Below are positions 9,186-18,643 of a stretch of DNA of 64,000 nucleotides, piece by piece. Location of the stretch: positions 1,309,839 to 1,373,838 of the forward strand of contig NZ_DS022272.1 of NCBI RefSeq assembly GCF_000153705.1, read 5' to 3'. Source of the stretch: Fulvimarina pelagi HTCC2506. GTDB taxonomy: Bacteria; Pseudomonadota; Alphaproteobacteria; Rhizobiales; Rhizobiaceae. The notes under the pieces are model-generated. The model did no database searches. It was not told where the DNA came from and was given only the letters and a program-made list of their open reading frames with translations. Made by a program: the position numbers and the translations under genes. Within the stretch, counting starts at the first letter, position 1; each line of letters starts with the position of its first letter.

Positions 9186-10691
9186 TCAGCGCACGCGCCG
9201 AACGAGCCGACGTCCGCCACGCTCGATCTCGAAGTCGTAGCCACCCCAGTTTTCAGAGAGGATGCCCTCGATCGATGATGTCGTATCAACCCGATTACCG
9301 TTGACCGCAATGATCAAGTCGCGAGGCCGCAATCCGAAGCGGGCTGCGTAGGATCCGCGGGCGACATCAGCAACAACCACCCCGTCCGTTTCCAGCGGAA
9401 GATCGAGTTCTTCCGCAACCTTCGGCGACATATTCCAAACCTTCGCCCCGGAGAACGGATTTCGACCCCCCAGGATTCGCTCATCCCGCGGCGGATCCTC
9501 GGGCGCACCCGCAAGCGCGATCGTCAGTGTATTGCGGTCTTCGCCTCGCAACACGGTGAGCGTGGTAGACGTCCCGATCCCGGCTGTCGCCAAACGATAG
9601 CCGAGCGCGTCAGGATCGGAGATCGCAATAGAGCCTACCTCCAGAACGATGTCCCCCTCCTGAAGGCCTGCCTCTTCGGCAGGTGAGCCGTCGGAAATCG
9701 CGTGCACGATCGCACCGGTTGGCCGCGCGAGACCCACGGCGTTGGCAATATCTGGGGTCACGCGTCCGAAGGCTGCTCCGACATAGGGTCTGTTGAACTC
9801 CCCGCCGGCCTTTGCAGCCCGCACGAAGCTCGCGACGAGATTGGAGGGAATCGCGAAGCCGATCCCGTTCGACCCGCCGGATTTGGAGAAGATTGCAGTA
9901 TTCACACCGACCAGCCGTCCCTGCATGTCGATGAGCGCACCACCGGAATTGCCCGGATTGATCGCGGCGTCCGTCTGAATGAAGACACCGGGATCTCTGG
10001 GCGAGAGGTTGGTACGTGCCAATGCGGATACGATGCCGTTGGTCACCGTTTGTCCAATCCCGAAGGGATTGCCGATCGCCAGCACAAGATCGCCGATCTC
10101 CAGCCCGTCCGAGTCCGCGAGGTCAACGCTCGGAAATTCCTCTTCGGATTCTGCTATCCGCAACACCGCTAGATCGACATCGTCGTCCTTCAGAAGGATG
10201 GTGGTCGCGAACTCGCGACCGTCCGCGAAGGCGATCTTCACCTCGTCCGCATCGGCGATGACGTGGTTATTCGTCACCACCAGACCGCTTGGATCGACGA
10301 TGACCCCCGAGCCGAGCGAACTTTCTATCCTGGGCTCGCGCTGCGACGGCGCACCGAAAAATTGCCCAAAGAACGGGTCGCCAGCGAACGGTGAGAGCCG
10401 TTCCGGCACGGCGCGCGCAGCATACACGTTGACGACCGCTGGTGCGCTCTTCCGCACAAGCGGTGCGAACGACAGAGTAATCTCCGACCGGCTGTCCGGC
10501 ACACTGCGTGACGGATCGACGATCGCCTCTTGATCTGAAATTGTCGGTGGGGGTTCGGTCTTGCGAGTGCTGTCCTCTTGGCCGAACAGGCCCCCAAAAC
10601 TCCACCCTTGTGCCATTGTGGGTTTGAGCGCGAGCGAGAACGACAGTCCGATTGTTGTCACGAGAAGCGCGAGATTCTTGAAGGAAGCCAT
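9186..10691 (-). CDS. Do-like periplasmic serine protease (DegP/DegQ family)
   Basis: A 501-residue HtrA-type protease with an N-terminal signal peptide (hydrophobic residues about 6-27, ending ...PTMAQ). The catalytic triad is visible: His in [14 protein letters not shown], Asp in DVDLAVLRI and Ser in [14 protein letters not shown]. Two PDZ domains follow (about 305-395 and 405-501). It would degrade or refold misfolded periplasmic proteins. The Shine-Dalgarno AAGGG sits well before the ATG at 10691. It is followed at once by rarA, an order also common in related bacteria. DegP and DegQ cannot be separated here; the Q-rich linker loop of DegP is short, suggesting DegQ-like. Confidence 0.93.
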   Translation of the reverse strand: MASFKNLALLVTTIGLSFSLALKPTMAQGWSFGGLFGQEDSTRKTEPPPTISDQEAIVDPSRSVPDSRSEITLSFAPLVRKSAPAVVNVYAARAVPERLSPFAGDPFFGQFFGAPSQREPRIESSLGSGVIVDPSGLVVTNNHVIADADEVKIAFADGREFATTILLKDDDVDLAVLRIAESEEEFPSVDLADSDGLEIGDLVLAIGNPFGIGQTVTNGIVSALARTNLSPRDPGVFIQTDAAINPGNSGGALIDMQGRLVGVNTAIFSKSGGSNGIGFAIPSNLVASFVRAAKAGGEFNRPYVGAAFGRVTPDIANAVGLARPTGAIVHAISDGSPAEEAGLQEGDIVLEVGSIAISDPDALGYRLATAGIGTSTTLTVLRGEDRNTLTIALAGAPEDPPRDERILGGRNPFSGAKVWNMSPKVAEELDLPLETDGVVVADVARGSYAARFGLRPRDLIIAVNGNRVDTTSSIEGILSENWGGYDFEIERGGRRLVRRVR

Positions 10692-10938
10692 CTAGCCCTT
10701 ATCCGTACGCGCCGCCAAAGACACGTGCCGCCCCTTCGACGACGGACATAGAAGCGGTTGGGGATCAATAGCCCGTCACCTCAAAGGTGTTCAAGGGCCT
10801 GACGAAGGAACAGTTGGCGCTCGGGTATCAGGTGGAGACGTAGTGCTCGAAAATACGAGCGCCCTGTCCTTTTCGCTTCTTCGGCGCATAGACCCTGCCT
10901 ATCGGGCGGTGATCAGAAGTGCATAAAACGAACACAAC
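10692..10938. other. Intergenic region before the Do-like protease
   Basis: This stretch must hold the promoter of the protease gene on the minus strand, because the perfect hairpin at 10939-10968 would stop transcription arriving from upstream. I see no gene or recognisable operator in it. Confidence 0.4.
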
Positions 10939-10968
10939 GAAAAAGGGGTCCAATCGGACCCCTTTTTC
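10939..10968. terminator. Perfect bidirectional intrinsic terminator
   Basis: GAAAAAGGGGTCC and GGACCCCTTTTTC pair over 13 bp without mismatch around an AATC loop. The stem starts with A5 and ends with T5, so it works on either strand. It lies 29 bp after the stop codon of the small secreted-peptide gene at 10998-11156 (minus strand), which is its most likely client. Confidence 0.85.
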
Positions 10969-10997
10969 GAAATTCGCGCCGCATTTATTGCAGTTGA

Positions 10998-11156
10998 TCA
11001 GTCTGCGAGGTTTCCTTCGACCGCGACTGCGCTGGTTGCGGGCGCTGGCAGGTCTGCCGTCGCGTAGCTCGCGGTCAATACAGCAAAAGCGCCTGTAGCG
11101 GCGAGGAGCGTGATGGCTGTGCGGCGCACTGGAAACCGTACATTTTGTTTTGTCAT
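10998..11156 (-). CDS. Small secreted or envelope peptide, 52 residues
   Basis: I do not recognise this protein. The start MTKQNVRFPVRRTAIT has two arginines followed by a hydrophobic core (LLAATGAFAVLTASYATA) and a plausible signal-peptidase site before DLPAP, leaving a mature peptide of only about 17 residues. A second in-frame ATG at 11171 would give 57 residues and has GGGGA about 14 bp upstream. The codon composition is GC-rich like a real gene although the flank is AT-rich, and a perfect intrinsic terminator follows 29 bp after the stop. Those two facts are the evidence for a gene. Function unknown. Confidence 0.55.
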   Translation of the reverse strand: MTKQNVRFPVRRTAITLLAATGAFAVLTASYATADLPAPATSAVAVEGNLAD

Positions 11157-11171
11157 TTCGGCATTTTGCAT

Positions 11172-11752
11172 GCTGTTTGTTTATTCCCCGTAAATTTTGC
11201 CACATTTGCGTGGCGCGGCCCGTTCGGATTTGGTGGGGTAAGTCGTCACCGCGTGAATGGTTGCATCTCGTTTCACAACTTTTCCGAAAGTACGCGACGT
11301 TCCCATGGCACTGGATCGTTTCGTCGAATAGGGTTTTTACAACACACTCGTTTGTCGGATGGCCTCAATGTTTGAGAAGTTGAAGGTGCGAGGTTTCCTT
11401 CACACTCCAACGAAGTCGAATGAGGCAATGACAGTCTCAATTTCGACACAATCGCGCCGAAATGCAATTGATCAGCTTGCGTTAACCTTTATATAACGAA
11501 ATTGTGAGTTTCCGAACTTGGGATGCTCTTGCTTTGGGCGCTACCGTGGACAATCCGGGTAGACCTAACGACTGCTTGGCAAGGGGCACTTCAGCCTCTC
11601 GGTGGTTTCGACAGGAACCCGTTTGGCACCGGACTTGCGAAGCCCTTCGCAACTAAATCAGAATTAAGAAGCTGGAGTTTTGAGCTCAAACGGGCTGATG
11701 CGTCTTCGATAGCAGAACCAGCAAGTGGTGCCTTATACAGGACGACCCTTTT
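11172..11752. other. Long AT-richer intergenic region
   Basis: About 580 bp between the small secreted-peptide gene (minus) and mtnK (plus), visibly richer in A and T than the surroundings. It must hold two divergent promoters. I see no gene, tRNA or recognisable riboswitch. A perfect short hairpin (TTGCGAAG-CC-CTTCGCAA) sits at 11635-11652, in what could be the mtnK leader. Confidence 0.4.
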
Positions 11753-13006
11753 TTGAAAGCTTTTCCATCCCCGTGTGGATACCGCATTCTCGCTGAAGGC
11801 GAGATCGCGTCTGTGATTGCTGCTATCCCACCCCTGCCAGCAAGACTTGGCAGCGAGCCGACCTCATGGCGTGTAGAGGAGGTGAGCGATGGCAATATGA
11901 ACGCTGTCTATCGTCTCGAAGGGCCAGCTGCTTCAATCATCGTCAAGCAGGCTTTGCCCTATATCCGCGTCATCGGCGAAAGCTGGCCATTTCCGGTTTC
12001 TCGGATCGCTTTCGAGGCCAGGGCGCTTGGACACCATCGCCGGGTCGCGCCACAATTCGCGCCCGAGCTTCTCCATTACGACGAGAGCCTCGGCCTTCTC
12101 GTCATGGAAGACCTCCGCCACTTTCGGGTTGCCCGCCATGCGTTCGTCGAGGGCCGGACATTTCCGCACCTTGCGCGGCATATGGGCGAATTCCTCGCGC
12201 GCGCACTCTACTTTACCTCCGATTTTTATCTGACGACACCCGACAAGAAAGCGCTCGCCGCAGATTTCGCCGGCAATTCGCATCTCTGCCAAACGACGGA
12301 AGACGTCGTCTTCACGGGTCCGTATGGCGATCGCGTACTCAACCGCGTGACACCGGGCAACGAGGCGATCGTAGCCGAATTGCGCGACGACGGCGATCTC
12401 AAGCAGGCGGCGGCCGCGATGAAGCTTCTCTTCCGGTCGAAAGCCGAAGCCCTCATTCACGGTGATCTTCACACCGGCTCAATCATGGCGACGGAAGACG
12501 AAACGCGGGTGATCGATTCCGAATGGGCATTTCACGGTCCGATGGGCTTCGATCTCGGTGCTCTGATCGGCAATCTCTTCCTTGCAGCGATCAGCCAGCC
12601 CGGACACGCGACGGCGCTGGACGATCGAACCGAAACCGCCTCATGGGCTCTTCGTGCTGCAGCGGATGTCTGGGCTCATTTTTCGGACGGGTTCCAGCAT
12701 CTGGCATCGGACCACGAGAGCGAGTTCTTCGCGTCCGACGTTTTTTCCAGGATCGATCGGCAAGCGGTAATTGCCCGACATCTCGACTCGGTTTTTACCG
12801 ACATGATCGGCTTTGCGGGCGCCAAGATGATCCGTCGAATTATCGGTATCTCCCATGTCGAGGATTTCGAGACGATCGTGGATATCCCGACCCGTGCGCG
12901 ACTGGAACGGCATGCGCTGCGCACAGCGCGGCGTCTTCTCATCGAGAGGCAGAATGTGAGTTCCATCCAGAAGGCCATCGAGATCCTGCAGATGGAAGCC
13001 GACTAG
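11753..13006 (+). CDS. mtnK: 5-methylthioribose kinase
   Basis: A 417-residue kinase of the aminoglycoside-phosphotransferase fold that phosphorylates 5-methylthioribose in the methionine salvage pathway. Diagnostic motifs are QALPYIRVIGESWP near residue 63, the catalytic loop LIHGDLHTGSIM near 234-245 (catalytic Asp) and the metal-binding VIDSEWAFHGPMGFDLGA near 251-268. The first usable codon is TTG at 11753 with AGGACG about 9 bp upstream; no ATG or GTG gives a full-length product, so TTG is chosen. mtnA and the rest of the salvage route are not in the window, so this gene stands alone. Confidence in the family is high. Confidence 0.92.
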   Translation: MKAFPSPCGYRILAEGEIASVIAAIPPLPARLGSEPTSWRVEEVSDGNMNAVYRLEGPAASIIVKQALPYIRVIGESWPFPVSRIAFEARALGHHRRVAPQFAPELLHYDESLGLLVMEDLRHFRVARHAFVEGRTFPHLARHMGEFLARALYFTSDFYLTTPDKKALAADFAGNSHLCQTTEDVVFTGPYGDRVLNRVTPGNEAIVAELRDDGDLKQAAAAMKLLFRSKAEALIHGDLHTGSIMATEDETRVIDSEWAFHGPMGFDLGALIGNLFLAAISQPGHATALDDRTETASWALRAAADVWAHFSDGFQHLASDHESEFFASDVFSRIDRQAVIARHLDSVFTDMIGFAGAKMIRRIIGISHVEDFETIVDIPTRARLERHALRTARRLLIERQNVSSIQKAIEILQMEAD

Positions 13007-13097
13007 GTCTTCGATTTTCAGGCCAATACAGAACTTTGCCTCCGCCTGACGCCGAATTCGTTTGCGGTGCGCGCCCGGTCCGAAATACGGGTCTTTC

Positions 13098-14516
13098 ATG
13101 GCCAAAGCGAAGACCAGTTTCATCTGCCAGTCCTGCGGTGCCGTCTACGCGCGCTGGCAGGGCAAGTGCGAAGCCTGCGGCGAGTGGAATACAATCGTTG
13201 AGGAATCCTCCGCGGGTGGCGTCGCGGGCGGCCCCCAGCGATCTCGCCGGCGCGGTACGCCGTCGAAGCTGCTTCCGCTTTCAGGAGAGAAGGAAGAGGC
13301 GCCGCGTATCGCATCCGGAATTGCCGAACTCGACCGGGCGACCGGTGGCGGAATCGTCCGCGGATCGGCCATCCTTATCGGCGGCGATCCCGGCATCGGC
13401 AAATCGACCCTATTGATGCAAGCCTCATCCGCACTCGCGCGCAAGGGAGCCAGTGTGGTCTACGTTTCCGGCGAGGAAGCGGTGGCACAGGTGCGCTTGC
13501 GGGCCGAGAGACTCGACGCAGCAGATACCAGCGTTCAATTGATGGCAGAAACCAACGTCGAGGACATCCTGGCGACGCTGGCTGCGAACGGACGACCGGA
13601 CCTCGTCATCATCGATTCCATCCAGACTCTCTGGAGCGATCTTGCCGAATCCGCGCCCGGAACGGTCACTCAAGTCCGCACCGGCGCCCAGTCCCTGATC
13701 CGCTTCGCGAAGGCCTCGGGCGCCGCCGTCATTCTGGTTGGGCACGTCACCAAGGAAGGGCAAATCGCCGGGCCGCGAGTCGTCGAGCACATGGTCGATG
13801 CAGTACTCTACTTCGAAGGCGAAGGTGGGCATCATTATCGTATCCTTCGAACCGTAAAGAACCGATTCGGACCAACCGACGAGATCGGCGTCTTTGAAAT
13901 GGGGGACAAAGGCCTTCGCGAGGTCCCGAACCCTTCGGAGCTTTTCCTGGGCGAGCGCAGCAACAAGGCGCCTGGAGCGGCCGTTTTCGCCGGCATGGAG
14001 GGCACACGGCCGGTGCTCGTCGAGATCCAAGCACTGGTGGCGCCGTCCTCGCTTGGCACACCGCGCCGGGCGGTGCTGGGTTGGGATGCCCCGCGCCTCG
14101 CAATGGTGCTCGCGGTTCTCGAAGCGCGATGCGGTGTGAGGCTCGGCCAGCACGACGTTTACCTCAATGTCGCCGGTGGATTTCGCATCTCGGAGCCCGC
14201 AGCAGATATGGCGGTCGCTGCGGCGCTCGTCTCCTCGCTCTCGGGTGTCACGCTGCCTGCGGCCTCCGTCTACTTCGGCGAAGTGAGCCTATCCGGCGCG
14301 ACGCGGCCCGTCGCCCATTCCGGCCAGCGCCTGCGGGAGGCGGAGAAGCTCGGCTTTTCCAGCGCCACTATTCCGGCAAACATTCCCGATCTTGCTCGAG
14401 GCTCCCTCAACCTGAGCGAAATCGAAACCCTCGGAGAACTCGTCGCTGCAATCGCCGCAGGCTCTCTTGCAGAGCACGAAAGCGGGAGAGATCGCCCTGC
14501 CCCGATGCCGTCTTGA
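13098..14516 (+). CDS. radA: DNA repair protein RadA
   Basis: A 472-residue RecA-related helicase that promotes branch migration of recombination intermediates. It has an N-terminal C4 zinc finger (CQSCG and CEACG around residues 11-32), Walker A GGDPGIGKST near 95, the RadA-specific KNRFG motif (TVKNRFGPTDEIGVFEM) near 253, and a C-terminal Lon-like domain with VAGGFRISEPAADMAVAAAL. The frame is open slightly upstream, but the ATG at 13098 gives the standard MAKAKTSFIC start. Followed by cvpA, purF and a short-chain dehydrogenase on the same strand, an order conserved in rhizobia. Confidence 0.97.
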   Translation: MAKAKTSFICQSCGAVYARWQGKCEACGEWNTIVEESSAGGVAGGPQRSRRRGTPSKLLPLSGEKEEAPRIASGIAELDRATGGGIVRGSAILIGGDPGIGKSTLLMQASSALARKGASVVYVSGEEAVAQVRLRAERLDAADTSVQLMAETNVEDILATLAANGRPDLVIIDSIQTLWSDLAESAPGTVTQVRTGAQSLIRFAKASGAAVILVGHVTKEGQIAGPRVVEHMVDAVLYFEGEGGHHYRILRTVKNRFGPTDEIGVFEMGDKGLREVPNPSELFLGERSNKAPGAAVFAGMEGTRPVLVEIQALVAPSSLGTPRRAVLGWDAPRLAMVLAVLEARCGVRLGQHDVYLNVAGGFRISEPAADMAVAAALVSSLSGVTLPAASVYFGEVSLSGATRPVAHSGQRLREAEKLGFSSATIPANIPDLARGSLNLSEIETLGELVAAIAAGSLAEHESGRDRPAPMPS

Positions 14517-14630
14517 TCTTGACGCAAGGAAGGTGTGAAAGGCCTGAGCCGCTCGACGCGATTTCCTTTTCGGTTCACCGGGCGGCTCACGAAGCCAAAT
14601 TCGCCAACGAATACGGACTCAAAAACCGCG

Positions 14631-15215
14631 ATGTCCCTGACCATTCTCGATGCGATCCTCGTCGCCATCATGCTCGTCTCGGCGCTTCTCGCCATGGTGC
14701 GAGGTTTTTCCCGCGAGGTTCTGTCGATCGTCGCATGGGTCGCGGCGGCCGTGGCCGCGCTTTTCGGCTACGAGTATGCCACCCCTTATGTCAGCGAATA
14801 TGTGAGTTCGGAAGTGGTCGCGATGGCGATCGCGGCTGCGATCGTGTTCTTTGTTGCGCTCATCGTGGTATCCTTCATCACGCTGAAGATCGCCGATTTC
14901 ATCATCGACAGCCGCGTCGGCGCATTCGACAGGGTCCTCGGGTTTCTGTTCGGTGCGGCACGCGGGCTGCTTCTCGTCGTCGTCGCGATGCTTTTCTTCA
15001 ACTGGCTGACCCCCGAGAACCAGCCGCAATGGGTGGCCAACGCCGCGTCCAAGCCGATGCTTGACGATCTCGGCCAGAATCTCATTGCCGCGCTGCCGGA
15101 CGACCCGGAGCAAACGATCATGCAGCGGATCGGCGGTATGACTGGCGGCGAGGAACCAGCGGCTGAAGCCGGCGGTGGTGAGTCTGTGGAAGGCGTCATC
15201 GAGAACGCAGAGTAA
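14631..15215 (+). CDS. cvpA: CvpA-family inner-membrane protein
   Basis: A 194-residue membrane protein with four hydrophobic segments (about 5-22, 26-44, 62-84, 102-122) and the family motif GFSREVLSIVAWVAAAVAALF near residue 24. CvpA proteins are needed for colicin V production in E. coli and for envelope homeostasis more widely; the molecular role is unclear. The C-terminal 50 residues are acidic and Gly/Ala-rich and lie outside the membrane. The start at 14631 gives the usual N-terminus. It lies between radA and purF, as in many proteobacteria. Confidence 0.9.
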   Translation: MSLTILDAILVAIMLVSALLAMVRGFSREVLSIVAWVAAAVAALFGYEYATPYVSEYVSSEVVAMAIAAAIVFFVALIVVSFITLKIADFIIDSRVGAFDRVLGFLFGAARGLLLVVVAMLFFNWLTPENQPQWVANAASKPMLDDLGQNLIAALPDDPEQTIMQRIGGMTGGEEPAAEAGGGESVEGVIENAE

Positions 15216-15359
15216 CCGGACTGTCAGTTGCATGGCAGAGGCGGTCTGGCGTATTGCCAATCTGCGAGCCTCGGATCGCGGCTTCAATCCGGTCGCGCAT
15301 GTGTCTATCTAGTGGCCATCGACCGGCCGCTTTCGCGCCGGCAGGCAATGAGAAACGCC

Positions 15360-16811
15360 ATGGACGAAACGCCTTTCGGCGACGACACGCTGCATGAAGA
15401 ATGCGGCGTTTTCGGCATTTACAATCGGACGGATGCGGCGGCACTGGTCACCCTGGGGCTCCACGCCTTGCAGCATCGCGGCCAGGAGGCTGCAGGAATC
15501 GTGGCCTTTGACGGGACACAGTTCCATGTCGAACGCCATCCAGGGCTCATCGGCGACACCTTTACCAAGCAGGCCGTTCTCGAACGCTTGCCCGGCGAGT
15601 CCGCGATCGGTCACACGCGCTATGCGACGACCGGCGGAGGAGGCCTGCGCAATGTTCAGCCGTTCTTCGCGGAGCTCGCCGCTGGGGGCTTTGCCGTCGC
15701 CCACAACGGCAACATCACCAACGCTCTGACTGTACAGCGCGAACTTCAGCGGCGGGGATCTATCTTCTCGTCCACTTCGGACACCGAGACGATCCTACAC
15801 CTCATTGCGACTTCGGGAGCCCGCCTCTTCAAGGACAAGCTCATCGATGCCTTGTCGCGTCTCGAAGGTGCCTTCTCGCTCGTCGGCCTGTCCGCCAAAA
15901 AGCTCGTTGGGGTCCGCGATCCACTTGGAATACGCCCGCTCGTTCTCGGCGATCTCGAAGGTTCGCCGATAATCACCTCAGAGACCTGTGCACTCGACAT
16001 TATCGGTGCCGATTTCGTTCGCGACATCGAGCCGGGCGAGATGGTAATCGTCACCGACGAAGGCATAGAGAGCCTGTTCCCATTTCAGAAGCGCAAGAGC
16101 CGCTTCTGTATCTTCGAGTACGTCTATTTCGCGCGGCCAGATTCCACTGTCGAAGGGCGGAACGTCTACACGATACGCAAGAATATCGGTGCTGAACTTG
16201 CCCGCGAGAGCAATATCGATGCCGATCTCGTCGTGCCGGTCCCGGACTCCGGCGTGCCGGCCGCGATCGGCTATGCTCAACAGGCCAATCTCGCCTTCGA
16301 ACTCGGCATCATCCGCAATCACTATGTCGGCCGCACCTTTATCCAGCCGAGCGACGCCATCCGGCATATGGGCGTGAAGCTCAAGCACAACGCCAATCGC
16401 GCGATGATCGAGGGCAAGCGCATCGTCCTCGTCGACGACTCGATCGTGCGCGGTACGACGAGCCAGAAGATCGTCCAGATGATGCGCGATGCCGGAGCCT
16501 CGGAAGTGCACATGCGCATTGCGTCGCCGCCGACGACAGGCGCCTGCTTCTACGGTGTCGACACGCCGGAGACTGGCAAGCTGCTCGCCTCGCGTATGTC
16601 GGTCGAGCAGATGGCCGAATTCATTAAGGTCGACAGCCTAGCCTTCATCTCGATCGAAGGCCTCTACCGGGCCTGCGACGAACCCGATCGCGACCGCCAC
16701 CAGCCGCAATATTGCGATGCCTGCTTCACGGGCGACTACCCGACGGCGCTGACCGATCTCGACGCACACGAGAACGTCCGCCAGCTCTCGCTTCTCGGCG
16801 GTTTCGGCTAA
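15360..16811 (+). CDS. purF: Amidophosphoribosyltransferase
   Basis: The enzyme makes 5-phosphoribosylamine from PRPP and glutamine, the first committed step of purine synthesis. With the ATG at 15360 it has 483 residues; an ATG at 15348 would add four. After a short propeptide, Cys15 in HEECGVFGI is the N-terminal glutaminase nucleophile. RYATTGGGGLRNVQPF and the NGNITN segment belong to the glutaminase domain, and the PRPP loop RIVLVDDSIVRGTTSQKIV is in the C-terminal half. The final region has CxxxC-type cysteines (FYG..., QYCDACFTGDYP), seen in many members. Followed 19 bp later by an SDR gene. Confidence 0.97.
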   Translation: MDETPFGDDTLHEECGVFGIYNRTDAAALVTLGLHALQHRGQEAAGIVAFDGTQFHVERHPGLIGDTFTKQAVLERLPGESAIGHTRYATTGGGGLRNVQPFFAELAAGGFAVAHNGNITNALTVQRELQRRGSIFSSTSDTETILHLIATSGARLFKDKLIDALSRLEGAFSLVGLSAKKLVGVRDPLGIRPLVLGDLEGSPIITSETCALDIIGADFVRDIEPGEMVIVTDEGIESLFPFQKRKSRFCIFEYVYFARPDSTVEGRNVYTIRKNIGAELARESNIDADLVVPVPDSGVPAAIGYAQQANLAFELGIIRNHYVGRTFIQPSDAIRHMGVKLKHNANRAMIEGKRIVLVDDSIVRGTTSQKIVQMMRDAGASEVHMRIASPPTTGACFYGVDTPETGKLLASRMSVEQMAEFIKVDSLAFISIEGLYRACDEPDRDRHQPQYCDACFTGDYPTALTDLDAHENVRQLSLLGGFG

Positions 16812-16830
16812 ACAATCATCGAAGGACTGC

Positions 16831-17571
16831 ATGACGGGACGACTGGACGGACGGATCGCGCTTGTCACCGGCGCATCGCGCGGGATCGGCTGCGAACTCG
16901 CCGAATTGCTGGCAGGCGAAGGCGCCCATGTCTATTGCGTTGCGCGCACCGTGGGCGGCCTCGAAGAACTCGACGACCGGATCAAGGCCGCTAGCGGCAG
17001 TGCTACCCTGGTTCCGCTCGATCTTCTCGACTTCGAGGGGATCGACCGGCTGGGCGCGGCGATCTACGAGCGGCACGGCAAGCTCGACGTCTTCGTCGCC
17101 AATGCCGGCATGCTCGGCGTCCTTTCGCCGATCGGTCATATCGAGGCAAAGACTTTCGAAAAGACGATGGCGACGAACGTCACCTCGGTCTGGCGGCAGA
17201 TCCGCTCGTTCGATCCGCTGTTGAGACGATCGGACGCCGGCCGAGCAATATTGATGTCCTCGGGCGCCGCGCATTCGGCGAAGGCCTATTGGTCTCTTTA
17301 CGCAGCGACAAAGGCATCGGTCGAAGCTCTGGCGAAATCATGGGCCAACGAGACGCAGAAGACCGCACTCCGTGTCAATTCCGTAAATCCAGGCGCAACG
17401 CGAACGAAGATGCGGGCGCAGGCGATGCCGGGCGAGGATCCGGAAACCCTGCCGTCCGCCCGCGAGGTCGCCGCGAAGATCGTGCCGCTGGCCCTGCCGG
17501 ACCTTGCCGAGACCGGCCATCTGTTCGACGTTCGGAAGGGTCGCTTCCTGACCTATCACAATCCAGACTGA
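16831..17571 (+). CDS. Short-chain dehydrogenase/reductase (SDR)
   Basis: A 246-residue classical SDR with the nucleotide-binding TGASRGIG motif at about residues 14-21, NAG near 90, the catalytic Ser in LMSSGAAHS and YAATK with the catalytic Tyr and Lys near 157-161. The AHVYCVART stretch after beta-2 holds an arginine, which suits NADP(H). It begins 19 bp after purF with AAGGA upstream and is likely in the same transcript. A SDR downstream of purF is common in rhizobia, yet the substrate is unknown. Confidence 0.88.
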   Translation: MTGRLDGRIALVTGASRGIGCELAELLAGEGAHVYCVARTVGGLEELDDRIKAASGSATLVPLDLLDFEGIDRLGAAIYERHGKLDVFVANAGMLGVLSPIGHIEAKTFEKTMATNVTSVWRQIRSFDPLLRRSDAGRAILMSSGAAHSAKAYWSLYAATKASVEALAKSWANETQKTALRVNSVNPGATRTKMRAQAMPGEDPETLPSAREVAAKIVPLALPDLAETGHLFDVRKGRFLTYHNPD

Positions 17572-17596
17572 CCGCTTGTTGAAAGAGTGCGTCCGC

Positions 17597-17806
17597 TCAG
17601 GCGGCGGTTGCGCTGATGGCATTTCTTCGGTTTATCGAGGCAAGGGCTTTGACCAAGCAATCAGCAAACAGATCGAGATCGATCGGCGCGTAACGTACCA
17701 GCGCGTTTTCGATTGTCCGTCGGTCGAAACCTTCCCTGAGTAGAGCCTCGATAGCCTGGAGAAGCATCACTTCGTCGTCCATTCTCGGAAGATCGCGTTC
17801 GAACAT
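17597..17806 (-). CDS. Small hypothetical protein, 69 residues
   Basis: Not recognised. It is predicted helical, with an acidic N-terminus (MFERDLPRMDDEVML) and an arginine/alanine-rich C-terminus, no signal peptide or membrane segment. Support for a real gene: a GAGGGA Shine-Dalgarno 7-8 bp before the ATG, a convergent position that ends 25 bp after the SDR gene, and no better frame in the interval. No cysteines suggest a metal site beyond one Cys. Function unknown. Confidence 0.5.
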   Translation of the reverse strand: MFERDLPRMDDEVMLLQAIEALLREGFDRRTIENALVRYAPIDLDLFADCLVKALASINRRNAISATAA

Positions 17807-18065
17807 CTTGTGTCCCTCGGAATTCGTGTCGGGATTTCACCGCCTCGCAATTATCGGACTGTTAGGTTGATCGAATGTTACTTCCACCGAAAATGGGTAC
17901 CTGCCAAGGACGCCTTGGAATCTCAGTAGCCCTATCGACAGTTTCACCCATTACGAGCCGAACTTGGCCTCGCATTCGTTGCTTTTGATTTTGCCTTTGC
18001 GAGCGTCTGCGCTTGATGATGCGGAGAAACGGCGGCAGGCCAACGCGAAGAGGGAGACCCGACAC
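17807..18065. other. Divergent intergenic region
   Basis: About 260 bp between the small minus-strand gene and the gamma-carbonic anhydrase homologue. It should carry divergent promoters. I see no gene, repeat or clear operator. Confidence 0.4.
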
Positions 18066-18599
18066 ATGCCGATCTACCAGCTGGAAGACGACAAGCCGGA
18101 CATCGCGGGCGACGAGCCGCATTTCATCGCGCCCGGCGCCCATGTGATCGGTCGCGTGCGCTTCGGCCGGAATGTCGGCGTCTGGTTCAACGCCGTCATC
18201 CGGGGCGACAACGAATGGATGGAGATCGGCGACGATACGAACATTCAGGACAATTGCACCCTGCACAGCGACATGGGCTTTCCGCTAACCATCGGAAAGG
18301 GATGCACGATCGGCCACAACGCCATCGTTCACGGCTGCACCCTGGGCGACAACGTCCTCATCGGCATGGGCGCGACCATCCTCAACGGTGCGAAGATCGG
18401 CGACAATTCGATCGTCGGCGCCAACGCGCTCGTGACCGAGGGCAAGAGCTTTCCGCCGAATTCGCTGATTGTCGGATCGCCGGCCAAGGCGGTTCGCGAA
18501 CTCGACGACACAGCGGCCGCGAAGCTGAAGGAGTCGGCTCAGCATTACGTGCGCAACGCCCAGCGCTTTGCAGACAGCCTGACCGAGATCCTCGGCTGA
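18066..18599 (+). CDS. Gamma-carbonic anhydrase-family hexapeptide protein
   Basis: A 177-residue left-handed beta-helix protein of the gamma-carbonic anhydrase/YrdA/PaaY family. Hexapeptide repeats run from about residue 18 to 140 (GRVRFGRNVGVW, IGDDTNIQDNC, IGKGCTIGHNAIVHGC, IGMGATILNGAKIGDN). The metal-ligand histidines are placed as in the family: TLHSDMG, IGHNAIVHGC. The frame is open further upstream, but the ATG at 18066 has a strong GAGGGAGA Shine-Dalgarno. Homologues bind zinc or iron and some show carbonic anhydrase or thioesterase activity; which applies here is not certain. Confidence 0.88.
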   Translation: MPIYQLEDDKPDIAGDEPHFIAPGAHVIGRVRFGRNVGVWFNAVIRGDNEWMEIGDDTNIQDNCTLHSDMGFPLTIGKGCTIGHNAIVHGCTLGDNVLIGMGATILNGAKIGDNSIVGANALVTEGKSFPPNSLIVGSPAKAVRELDDTAAAKLKESAQHYVRNAQRFADSLTEILG

Positions 18600-18643
18600 C
18601 GTCACATGCATCTTTCGTCGGCGATCACCGGACACTGCCAAAC

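Noticed and set aside
10828-11205. 125-residue open frame on the minus strand
   Set aside because: It runs across the perfect terminator and overlaps the small secreted-peptide gene in another frame; composition and sequence show no family.
11200-11752. Possible SAM or methionine-cycle riboswitch upstream of mtnK
   Set aside because: I could not place any known riboswitch consensus; only a short simple hairpin is visible.
11523-11756. 77-residue open frame on the plus strand upstream of mtnK
   Set aside because: No family, no Shine-Dalgarno, and it lies in the probable mtnK leader.
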